Assembly (NCBI GenBank): GCA_036266975.1
Contig: DATAWZ010000201.1
Location: forward strand, 1-40,458
Length of the DNA: 40,458 bases
Direction: 5' to 3'
Source of the DNA: DATAWZ01 sp036266975
GTDB taxonomy: Bacteria; Actinomycetota; Thermoleophilia; Solirubrobacterales; Solirubrobacteraceae
Each line of letters opens with the position of its first letter. Positions within the stretch are counted from its first letter, which is position 1. The position numbers were made by a program, and so were the translations under genes. Under the pieces are notes generated by a model, which saw only the letters and a list, made by a program, of their open reading frames with translations, was not told where the DNA came from and did no database searches. Shown one piece after another: positions 1 through 8,000 of this stretch.

Positions 1-117
1 CGCGAACTCGGCGGCGACTACTACCAGCGCCGCGACCCCGAACGCCTCACCAAACGCCTCGTCGCCCGCCTGCAATCCCTCGGCCACGAGGTCACCCTCA
101 CCCCAGCCGCTGCTTGA
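1..117 (+). CDS. C-terminal end of a transposase (partial, possibly IS110-like)
   Basis: Frame 1 is open from the window edge and stops with TGA at 115-117, giving the last 38 residues of a protein whose start lies outside. The tail has a GGDYY motif, then RRDPERLTKRLV and LGHEVTLTP. From memory this resembles the C-terminal tail of IS110-type transposases. I cannot see a catalytic domain, so the family is uncertain. The gene runs toward a strong hairpin at 181-231, which may mark the end of the element or terminate it. Broken genes just downstream fit a site disturbed by insertions. Confidence 0.5.
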   Translation, partial: RELGGDYYQRRDPERLTKRLVARLQSLGHEVTLTPAAA

Positions 118-180
118 CCCCGACGTCATTTCCCATCAGGCTATAGGCTAGAGTGGCGGCGCGGAATTGGCGTTCCGCGA

Positions 181-231
181 GGGGGTGTGGGGAGTTAGTT
201 CCGCTATGCGTGACTAACTCCCCACACCCCC
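181..231. terminator. Perfect 19-bp inverted repeat (bidirectional terminator or element end)
   Basis: Arms at 181-199 and 213-231 are exact reverse complements, with a 13-nt loop. A smaller perfect hairpin (161-166 with 173-178) lies directly before it. There is no T-run on either side, so it is not a textbook intrinsic terminator. It lies between a rightward transposase tail and a leftward kinase relic, where a bidirectional terminator or the boundary of a mobile element would be expected. Confidence 0.55.
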
Positions 232-234
232 GCG

Positions 235-388
235 TCAGGCGGCCACGGGCAGGCTGAAGCGCACGCTCGTTCCCGCGGACGCCGTGTCGTCGAGCCAGAT
301 CCGCCCGCCGTGCGCCTCGACGATCGCCCCCGAGATCGTCAGTCCCAGGCCCCGCGCTGCCGTCCGAGCGTGCCCCGCCGCGCAGAGC
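235..388 (-). pseudogene. C-terminal relic of a sensor histidine kinase
   Basis: The last 40 residues (357 down to 235) read as the end of a HATPase domain: GLGLTI (G2 box), then VEAHGG, then G-T-S-V-R-F-S-L-P-V-A-A before the stop. Immediately upstream the matching sequence (LRGGARSDGSA, about 388-350) continues in another frame, so a frameshift separates the two parts. The N and G1 boxes, dimerisation domain and sensor domain are absent. This is a non-functional fragment, probably left by a deletion or insertion near the transposase. Confidence 0.65.
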
Positions 389-658
389 ACCCTGCGAGAC
401 CGCCTCGTACTTCCGCCGGCACCCGCCCTCGGGGTCGCTCCCCGCGCGGCCAGCGCGTGCCGCACCTCCAGAGCGCAAAGGTCAACTCAGCGCAACCGCG
501 AACGTGCAGGCCGCGCCAGCGAGGATGGCCGCGGTCTGCTGGGGGCCGGTCGAGCTGCCAGTCCTCCGCACCGGCACGAACCCCTGGATCCCGGCCCGCC
601 ACGGCCAACCGTCAGCCCTCCCCCACAGGTCCACTCAAACCACGACCACACCCGGGAT
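389..658. other. No recognisable gene
   Basis: About 270 bases between the kinase relic and the end of the ABC1 kinase gene. Open frames exist on both strands because of high GC, but none has a recognisable motif or plausible start context. It may contain further decayed kinase sequence. Confidence 0.5.
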
Positions 659-2059
659 CTACACGGTGAGGCGCGCCGCCCGACCGGCGCGCCTCACCTG
701 TTCCTGGCCTCCCCAGAAGCCGTCCTCCAGCGCTCCGAGCTCGCCCGCGGGCTCGGCGTCGTCGATCCACTCGCGCGTGATGCGATACCAGTTGCATGTC
801 GGCTCGAGCTGGCCGAGCACGCTCAGAACGCTGGCGCCCAGCCGCAGGAAGAGCACGTCCTCCGGGGGGCACCCCGCGTGGCGGATCACGTCGATCCACG
901 GCCCGCGTGGATCGGCGACGGCGATCGCGCGGCGAACGAGCCGCGCGTCGATGGTGATCTCCCGGTCCTCGCCGAACCACCACACCGCGGCCTGCCCGAT
1001 CCCGAGGTAGCGGTCGGCGTCCATGTCGTCGTTAACGGACACGTAGCCGAGCTCTATCAGCGTGCGCTTGACCGCCGCCGCGTCCCCGCGGTGGATCTCG
1101 ACGGCCGAGCGGATCATCCGTGCCAGCCGTTCGGCGGTGACGTGATTGACCGCGCCGAAGTCGAAGAACGCCACCCGCCCGTCCTCGCCAAGCAGGTAGT
1201 TGCCCGGGTGCGGATCGGAGTTGTACGCGCGCAGCCGGCACATCGAGCCGCCGAGGAAGCGGAACAGGATCTCCCCCAGGCGGTCGCGCTCGTCAGCCGG
1301 AAGCGTGCGCCAGGTCTCGAACGGCGCACCGTTGACCCAATCGACGACGAGCACCCGGCGGCGGCAGAGCTCGGAGTGGACCTCGGGCACGTACGCAAAC
1401 GGGTGCCCGCGGTAGGCGCGGGCGAACAGGCGGTGATTCTGGGCCTCGAGCTCGTAGTCGAGCTCCTCGCCGACCCGCTCGACGATCTCGGCGGCGATCG
1501 CGCGCGCGTCGAGCTTGGGCGCAACCATCCGCACGAGGCCCGCGATCGCGCGCACGTTGCCCAGGTCGGCACGGACCGCCGAGTCGATCCCCGGGTACTG
1601 GATCTTCAGCGCGACCTCGCGGCCATCGCGCAGCACGGCGCGGTGGACCTGGCCGATCGAGGCGCACGCGATCGCCTGCGGGTCGACGTCGGCGAGCATC
1701 CGCGCCGGCGGCTCGCCCCACTCCTCGTGCAGGACCCGCTCGACCTGGGCCCACGGCAACGGAGGCGCGTCGGCGCGCAGGCTCGCGAGGGCTTCCTGAT
1801 AGATCGGCTGATACTCGCGCGGCACGAAGTCGGCCTGGACGAACGAGGCGAGCTGGCCGACCTTCATCGCCGCGCCCTTCATGCTCCCGAGCGTCTTTAC
1901 CACCTGCGCCGCCGCCTCCTCGTGGCGGCGCGTGAGCCCGTCGCGATCGCCACCGATCGCCGCCGCGGCATGGGCGCCTACCAGTCGCGCCCCCTGGCGC
2001 GCGACTACCCCTGCAAACCGCGACGTGCGCTTCAGGCGATCGGTGGCGATCTCGGACAT
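659..2059 (-). CDS. ABC1/UbiB/AarF-family atypical protein kinase
   Basis: A 466-residue member of the ABC1 (UbiB, AarF, COQ8) atypical kinase family; such proteins support isoprenoid-quinone or lipid homeostasis through ATP-dependent activity. The family landmarks are present: KxGQ motif KVGQ at residues 66-69, an ASIGQVHRA block near 133, the ATP-binding lysine in VALKIQYPG (K152), the catalytic-loop equivalent DPHPGNYLL and the metal-binding DFG in FFDFGA. Length is normal and the protein looks complete. No membrane segment is evident. It is divergent from an acyl-CoA ligase with a 75-bp shared promoter region. The substrate cannot be told from sequence. Confidence 0.88.
   Translation of the reverse strand: MSEIATDRLKRTSRFAGVVARQGARLVGAHAAAAIGGDRDGLTRRHEEAAAQVVKTLGSMKGAAMKVGQLASFVQADFVPREYQPIYQEALASLRADAPPLPWAQVERVLHEEWGEPPARMLADVDPQAIACASIGQVHRAVLRDGREVALKIQYPGIDSAVRADLGNVRAIAGLVRMVAPKLDARAIAAEIVERVGEELDYELEAQNHRLFARAYRGHPFAYVPEVHSELCRRRVLVVDWVNGAPFETWRTLPADERDRLGEILFRFLGGSMCRLRAYNSDPHPGNYLLGEDGRVAFFDFGAVNHVTAERLARMIRSAVEIHRGDAAAVKRTLIELGYVSVNDDMDADRYLGIGQAAVWWFGEDREITIDARLVRRAIAVADPRGPWIDVIRHAGCPPEDVLFLRLGASVLSVLGQLEPTCNWYRITREWIDDAEPAGELGALEDGFWGGQEQVRRAGRAARLTV
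665..698 (-). terminator. 14-bp perfect hairpin over the ABC1 kinase stop region
   Basis: Arms 665-678 and 685-698 are exact reverse complements with a 6-nt loop. The hairpin covers the last codons of the kinase gene, just before its stop at 659-661. No T-run follows, so termination is possible but unproven; coding constraint alone would not be expected to give so long a perfect stem. Confidence 0.35.
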
Positions 2060-2134
2060 CGCTGGGCGGCAGTCTACATGTTATCGATCGATCGATCGAC
2101 TTATTTGTGAAGGGAGCTCGGGGCGCGTGATACG
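2060..2134. promoter_or_regulatory. Divergent promoter region with a (ATCG)4 palindrome
   Basis: Between the two divergent starts lies an AT-richer stretch. Bases 2083-2099 are four tandem ATCG units, and 2084-2099 is a perfect 16-bp palindrome. On the minus strand TAGACT lies 11 nt before the kinase ATG and could be a -10 box. On the plus strand TTATTT (about 2100-2105) could serve the acyl-CoA ligase. The palindrome lies between these and may be an operator; no regulator is identified. Confidence 0.4.
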
Positions 2135-3685
2135 TTGCGAGCTGGTTCCGTGCACCTGATCGATCCCTTCGACCGCGGGGTTCGGCTCGACCCCGACGGC
2201 GTCTGCTTCCAGACCGCGGACGACGCCGAGCGCCACACCTACGCCGAGGTGGCCGAGCTCTCGCACCGCATCGCGGTCGCGCTGCAGGGCGAGGGCCTGG
2301 GTCGCGACGCGCACGTCGCTGTCCTCTCGCCCAACGCGCCGCTCGCGTTCGCGTGCGTGCTGGGGATCATCCGGGCCGACGCGACCTGGATCCCGCTCAA
2401 CACCCGCTCGACGGCCGACGATCTGGTCGCGCTGCTCGAGCTCACCGAGTGCGACGCGCTCTTCTACCACCACGCCCTCGGCGAGCTCGCCGAGCGGCTG
2501 CAGGGGGCCGTCGACCGCATCCGGCGCGCGGTCTGCCTCGACGACCTTTCAGCGTGGATGGCGCCCGCCGGCGCGCGCGCCCCCCGACCGCCCGATGACC
2601 CGGGGCACGATGCGTTCGTCGTCGGGACCGGCGGGACGACCGGTCGCTCGAAGGCGGTGCGGATCACCCACCTGGTCGCCGAGCTGATGAGCCTCGCGTT
2701 CGCCGCCCACATGCCCGAGCCCGAGCGCCCGCCGGTGATGGCGATGGCGGCGCCGATGACTCACGCAGCCGGACCGATCTGCTTCCCGGTGTTCGCGCGC
2801 GCCGGGCAGGTGATCGTCCACGAGGGCGTGCACCCCGGGCCGCTGCTCGAGTCGATCGCCCATCACCGGGTCAGCCGCCTGTTCCTGCCCCCCACGGCGA
2901 TCTACGCGCTGCTCGGCGACCCGCTCGCCGGCTCGGTCGACGTCTCCTCGCTGCGCCACTTCATCTACGCGGCCGCGCCGATGAGCGTGACCAAGCTGCA
3001 GGAGGCGATGGACTGCTTCGGCCCGGTGATGACCCAGACCTACGGCCAGGCCGAGGTGCCGATGATCGCCACGGTGATGACGCCCGAGGACCATGAACGG
3101 GCGCGCGCCGAGGGCGGCGAGCGGCTCGCCTCGGCCGGGCGGGCCTCGCTCGTCGCCGAGGTGGCGATCATGTCCGAGCAGGGCGAGCTGCTCGGTCCCG
3201 GGGAGACCGGCGAGATCGTCGCCCGCGGCAACCTGGTCACGCCGGGCTACTACCGCGATCTCCAGGCCAGCGAGGGCAACCGCCGCCCCGGCGGCTGGCA
3301 CGGCACCAGCGACGTCGGGCGCATGGACGAAGCGGGCTATGTCTACATCGTCGACCGCTTGCGCGACATGATCATCACCGGCGGCTTCAACGTATGGCCG
3401 TCCGAGATCGAGCAGCTCATCCACGGGCTCGGCGGCGTCAGCGACTGCGCGGTGATCGGGCTACCCGACGAGAAGTGGGGCGAGGCGGTCACGGCGGTGA
3501 TCGAGCTCCGCGCCGGCGGCGAGCTCAGCGAGGAGCGGGTCAAGGCGGCCGTCCGCGAGCAGCTCGGCCCGGTCAAGACGCCCAAGCAGGTCATCTTCCG
3601 AGAGCTGCCGCGCTCGCCGGTCGGTAAGGTGCTCAAACGCGCGCTGCGGGAGGAATACTGGGCCGGACGGTCGCGCGCCATCTGA
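2135..3685 (+). CDS. Acyl-CoA synthetase (AMP-binding ligase) 1
   Basis: A 516-residue adenylate-forming acyl-CoA ligase that activates a carboxylic acid with ATP and CoA. The P-loop-like motif is TGGTTGRSKA (about 165), followed by the TYGQAE adenine-site motif, GETGEIVARG, the hinge region DRLRDMIITGG, and the C-terminal catalytic lysine in SPVGKVLKR. It is paralogous to the ligase at 15361-16827, sharing TYGQAE-P, GPGETGE and the hinge sequence. The start shown is TTG at 2135; GTG at 2150 is an equally good alternative, and neither has a well-placed Shine-Dalgarno. Substrate unknown; the context suggests an unusual rather than a plain fatty acid. Confidence 0.85.
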   Translation: MRAGSVHLIDPFDRGVRLDPDGVCFQTADDAERHTYAEVAELSHRIAVALQGEGLGRDAHVAVLSPNAPLAFACVLGIIRADATWIPLNTRSTADDLVALLELTECDALFYHHALGELAERLQGAVDRIRRAVCLDDLSAWMAPAGARAPRPPDDPGHDAFVVGTGGTTGRSKAVRITHLVAELMSLAFAAHMPEPERPPVMAMAAPMTHAAGPICFPVFARAGQVIVHEGVHPGPLLESIAHHRVSRLFLPPTAIYALLGDPLAGSVDVSSLRHFIYAAAPMSVTKLQEAMDCFGPVMTQTYGQAEVPMIATVMTPEDHERARAEGGERLASAGRASLVAEVAIMSEQGELLGPGETGEIVARGNLVTPGYYRDLQASEGNRRPGGWHGTSDVGRMDEAGYVYIVDRLRDMIITGGFNVWPSEIEQLIHGLGGVSDCAVIGLPDEKWGEAVTAVIELRAGGELSEERVKAAVREQLGPVKTPKQVIFRELPRSPVGKVLKRALREEYWAGRSRAI

Positions 3686-3690
3686 TTCTG

Positions 3691-4190
3691 ATGCGCGCCA
3701 TGCCCCTCACGGCCTCGCTCGCCGCCGCAGCGCTCGCCGTCGCGGGCGGCGCGCTCGCCACCGGCGCCAGCGCCTCCGCTGCACCGCGAGCGGTGTGAGC
3801 GCGAGCTTCGGCCACATTCCCGGCAGCGACGGCGCCGGCAACACCGAATATTCGCTCCGACTCGCCGCCCGCCACGCGTCCTGCACGCTCGGCGGCGCGA
3901 TCAAGCTCCAGCTGCTGTCCCGGACGGCCGCTCGCAACCCGACGCACCTCGACAGCCGCATCGCGCCGAAGACGCTCACGATGGCGGGCACGCACGTGGC
4001 GCTGCGCTTCTCACCCGACGTCTCCGGTGTCGGCGAGCCGGACACCAAGCAGTGCGAGGCGAGGCGACCTCCTAAAAGCTGAAGATCACGCTGCCGAACG
4101 GCTCCTCGCTCACCGTGCCGATCTCGCCGCCGACCCCGGTCTGTGAGCACGGCACGATGTCCGTCTCGCCGACCGAGTCGGCGGGCCGCC
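3691..4190 (+). pseudogene. Frameshifted secreted DUF4232-type protein
   Basis: An ATG at 3691 opens an Ala-rich signal peptide that ends at TGA 3796-3798. The mature domain continues in the next frame: from 3780 it reads CTASGVSASFGHIPGS, then a CTLGG block, through to about 4060. A second shift near 4061-4075 moves to a third frame with KLKITLPNGSSLTV and PPTPVCEHG. The spaced cysteines, the 'GHIPGS-GAGN' start and the 'PPTPVCEHG' end match my memory of actinobacterial DUF4232 exported proteins. Two indels make it a pseudogene unless they are assembly errors. The family function is unknown. Confidence 0.6.
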
Positions 4191-4488
4191 TGCAGCGAGT
4201 TGCCGCGCTTCGCCGGTCGGGCGCGCGCTGCGCGAGGAGCACCGGGCCGCGCAGCGCCGCCCGGACGGAGCCAACCCCCACGACGGGTCGGAAATCCCGC
4301 GCTGGCGCGAATAAGGGCGCAACCCATCACGCCCGGTGCCCCACCAAGGCCCATCAGCGCCCAAGCGTGCTCGCTTTGCCACCCCTGAACCCGACAAGCG
4401 AGCAACCATCCGCGCGGTGGGACCGTGCCCCGTCGTCTGAGCCCACCCGCGCTGCGTTAGGCGCCACACCCGCGGCGCCCGCCACACG
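4191..4488. other. No recognisable gene
   Basis: About 300 bases between the DUF4232 relic and the stop of the thioesterase. Frames on both strands are low-complexity Arg/Ala/Pro translations without motifs. Nothing supportable seen. Confidence 0.5.
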
Positions 4489-5067
4489 CTACGGCGGCGT
4501 ATAGGGCGCGAGCGTAAAGGTCAGGTCAGCGCGCGCGCACGGGCGCCCGTCGGCGCCGGCCGCCGCGATCTCCAGGAAGCACAGCGTCCGGCCCGGCTTG
4601 ATCACCGCGACCTCGATCGTCACCGGGCTGAGCGCCGGGCGCAGGAAGCGCGCGGCGACGTTGGCCGTCGAGGCGCGGGCGCGGCCATCGAGCGCCCACA
4701 CGAGCGTGATCCCCGCGGCTTGATCGAACGCGCCGAGCATCAGCGCGCCGTGTACCCACCCGCGCGAGTTGCGCAGCGGCGGCTGCTCGATCCGGAACGA
4801 CCCGTGCTCGGGGCCGAAACCGGTGCAGACGAGTCCGAGGTGGTCGGAGACCGCAAGCCGGTTGGCCCACGCGACCCAGGCCGCGGCCTCCCCCGGGGCG
4901 GGGGGCGGCTCGACCTCCCAGTCCTCGTCGCCGGGCGAGGCGAAGTCGGCGCCCCGCTCGGGTCTCAGCGGGTCGACGGAGCCGGGCGAGCCGCAGTCCG
5001 CGCCCCCTCCGGCGCTCAGCGGGCCAACGGAGCCGGGCGAGCCGGGCCCGGCGTCTCGCCCACTCAG
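4489..5067 (-). CDS. Hotdog-fold (PaaI-type) acyl-CoA thioesterase, probable CTG start
   Basis: The last ~140 residues form a hotdog thioesterase domain with the PaaI-like catalytic block GWVHGALMLGAFDQAAG (acid residue D, substrate-loop HGA). It would hydrolyse a CoA thioester, for instance to release CoA or unblock the pathway. No in-frame ATG, GTG or TTG exists between the window's upstream gene and the domain core (first ATG at 4740, inside the catalytic helix). A CTG at 5067 overlaps the upstream stop as CTGA, 6 nt after a purine-rich AGGAGGAGGG, so I place the start there (192 aa). The first ~45 residues are a 17-residue Gly/Pro/Asp-rich tandem repeat encoded by a 51-bp DNA repeat. Last gene of operon A. 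Confidence 0.7.
   Translation of the reverse strand: MSGRDAGPGSPGSVGPLSAGGGADCGSPGSVDPLRPERGADFASPGDEDWEVEPPPAPGEAAAWVAWANRLAVSDHLGLVCTGFGPEHGSFRIEQPPLRNSRGWVHGALMLGAFDQAAGITLVWALDGRARASTANVAARFLRPALSPVTIEVAVIKPGRTLCFLEIAAAGADGRPCARADLTFTLAPYTPP
4931..5065. repeat. 51-bp tandem repeat, about 2.6 copies
   Basis: CTCAGCGGG recurs at 4964 and 5015, and the units share CGGAGCCGGGCGAGCC; a degenerate partial unit occupies 4931-4963. The period of 51 bp is 17 codons, so expansion keeps the thioesterase frame and adds a GSPGSV-PL...GAD peptide per unit. The core GGGCGAGCC is related to the palindromic repeats found elsewhere in this operon. Confidence 0.75.
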
Positions 5068-8000
5068 TAGGAGCCCTCCTCCTCGCGGGAGATCCCGAGC
5101 GTCAGCAGGTAGTCCTCGTGGATCTCCATCCACACCGTGTGCACCGAGTCGACCTTCGGGCTGACCGCGTACTCGTGCTCGCCGTCCTGGACCTTCTCGC
5201 TCGCCGCGACCAGGCGCGGGTGGTAGCCGCCGAAGCGCGAGCTGAGCTCGGCGGTGCGCCGCAGCGCCGGCTGCACGCGGTCGACGATGTCGGCGAGCTG
5301 GCCGGCGAGGTCGAAGCGCTCGTCCTCGCTCGCCGCCTGCCAGCGGGAGGAGAGCTCCTTCAGCGGCTGGTTGGCGGCGAGGAAGCGCTGGTAGATCGAC
5401 TGCAGCGCCTCGAGGTCCAGCCGCGCGCGGTCGGCGTCGAGCAGCGCGCCGTGGCGCGCGTGCCCCTCCTCGGTGAGCATCAGCCCCGCCCTGGTCTGGG
5501 TGATCAGGCCGGCGGCGGTGAGCGCGCCGAGGTCGCCCGGCACCGACCCGGCCATCCCGCGCACCTTGAGCAGGTGCAGCGAGGGCAGCTCCTGCTCGAT
5601 CTGAGCCTTGTCGATCGGCTCGGGCCGGGTGGCGATCGGCTCGTAGGCGCCGCCGGCGATGAACAGCTGGGGCACGAGCGTGGCCGCCTGCCCCTCGTCG
5701 ACGAGCCGCACGTAGGCGTCCTTGACCATCGGGTCGAGCTCGAGCGGATTGAACGTCTCGACGAACTCGTCGTACAGCCCCGCCTGGCGGATGAACGGCG
5801 CCAGGAAGTCGGTGTAGTAGACCCGCCCGCCGTTGTGGATCTTCTCCTCCTGGGACCAGCCGGCGATGGTCTGGTAGAGGCCGGTCGCCGCATCGGCGCA
5901 GCGCTGGGCGATCGAGTCCATCTCGGCCGCGTCCAGGCGACGCACCTCGGACACCGGCGTGTGCCACTGGTCACGGGCGTACACGACCGCGCCGGTCAGG
6001 TTCTTCAGGTAGTTGCCGGGCTCGGTGAACAGCGTGGAGCCGTCCATCAGCTTCAGGTTGAAGTCCTTCGCGTCGCGGAAGAACATCGCCTGGGTCACCG
6101 CGTAGGGCAGATCGCCCGCCGCTTCGTGCGCCCACGGGTAGAGCGTCTCGTTGATGAAGTGGTCGCGGACGATCATGTAGCCGCCGTCGGGCAACGGGTA
6201 GGGACCGGTGTCGGCCAGGCCGCAGCGGTTGTCCAGGTGCTGGAGGAAGCCGAACATCTCGGTCGACGCGCTGAAGCGCTGGAAGCGCCGGCGATCCTCC
6301 TCGTCGGCGAGCGAGACGCGCTCGTCCTTGAAGCGTTCGAGCCAGTGGCTCTCGAGCAGCGGCGCGGAGTAGCGCCGCGCGGTGGTGAGCATCGGGCCCT
6401 CGTCGCCCCACGCCCCCGCGTACAACCGGCGCATGAACTGGATCGCCTGGCGCGTCTCCTCGATCCACGCGCCCGGGTCCTGCAGCCCGAGGCCGACCGC
6501 GACCGAGCGACCGAACGCGACCGGGAACCCGGTGCACCAGATGTGCAGAAGGTTGGCCTTGTTGCCGATCTCGCGGCGTTGCGGAGCGCCGAGCTCCATC
6601 AGCCCATCGACGCCGCCGACCTTCTCGGTGAGCCAGCGGTAGTAGTCGGGGTAGCGCTGACAGACCTGGACGGTCCCGACCGCCTCGTACTCCTGACGCG
6701 GGATCAGACCGGACTCGCCCTCGGTCGCCCGCAGCGCCAGGAAGTCCCAGAACTCCCAGCCCATGTAGCCGAGCAGGTCGTCGAGCTCCTCGTCGGTGAG
6801 GTCCCGATCGAGGCTCGAACGCCCCAGCTCGAGCACGTCGGTCGTCATGCGGCCGGCCATCATCTCGTGGCCCTCGATGCCGTGCGGGACCTCGCCCCGG
6901 TAGATCTGGAGCATCTCCATGATCGCCGCCATCTGCGCGGCGGCCTCGGGGTCCTCGGGGATCGGCGAGTCGTCGAACGGCGCACCCTCCTCGATCCAGA
7001 CCGTGCCCTTCGGCGCGCTGGAGACGTCCAGGCGGACTTGGACGCCGTCGGGCGGGATGACCTCGCCGCGCGAGCTGCGCACGCCCTTGGTGAACTGGAT
7101 CCCCATCAGCGCGGGGATGCCGTACTCGCGCGAGACGATGCCGAGGTGGCTCTCGGGCGTCCCCTGGAGGGTCATCACGCCGGCGACGCCGGCGGCGAGC
7201 GCCGGGGTCAGGAACGTCGTCGTGCCGCCGCGCGCGAGCACGATCGACCCGGCGACGTCGCCGGAGGCGCAGAAGTCGATCACCGCCTGCGGCGTATCCA
7301 GGAAGACGACCTTCCCCTCGGCCGGCTCATCGCGCTGGAAGACCGTGTAGCCCGACCCGACCGCCTCGAAGCCCTCGAACACCCTCTCCTCCTTCGGTTG
7401 ACCGGCGGTATCTTCGCCGAGATCGAGGGGCCCGGCTCGCCGGTCTTCGACCGGCTGCGCCACCCTCGAGTCGCTCAGCGGCGGGAAACCCGCACCGGTC
7501 AGGAACAGCTGGGGGACCAGCGTGGTCGCCTGGCCGCCGGTGACCAGCGGGTAGTAGGCCTCCGAGCTGAGCGGGTGCCACTCGAAGAAGTCGTGCTCGG
7601 ACTTCAGCTCCTCCCACACGCCCGCGCAGCGCGCGATCGGCAGGATGTACTCGGTCGCGTACACCTGCCCGCCGGCCATCACCTTCTCGCGCCGGTTCAT
7701 CGCCGCGATGCGCCGGTAGAGCCGGTCCGAGGCGCCGCGGGCGCGGAAGCGGATCGCGTCCCGCTCGGCCGCGTCGATCGCGCGCAGCTGGGCGACCGGC
7801 GTGTCCCAGCGATCGCGCGCGTAGAGCCCGACGCCGACGATGTGCCGCAGGTAATTCGCCGGCTGGGTGAACAGCGTGGAGATGTCGAAGACCTGCGTGC
7901 GCAGCTCCTCGGTCGGCTCGAAGATCATCGCCTGGGTGATCGCGTGCGGAAGCCCGTCGGTGACGTCGCCCCAGCTGTAGACGTCGTCGGCCAGGAAATG

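Noticed and set aside
665..698. Riboswitch or attenuator
   Set aside because: It lies at the 3' end of a gene with no leader context; at most a terminator.
284..2110. A 608-codon plus-strand frame antisense to the ABC1 kinase
   Set aside because: Low-complexity composition and no family motif; the kinase on the other strand has full conserved motifs.
4931..5065. CRISPR-like array
   Set aside because: Contiguous 51-bp in-frame tandem repeat without distinct spacers; it encodes protein.
5060..5100. Programmed -1 frameshift joining the giant protein to the thioesterase
   Set aside because: No slippery heptamer before the stop; a CTG start with well-spaced Shine-Dalgarno explains the arrangement better.
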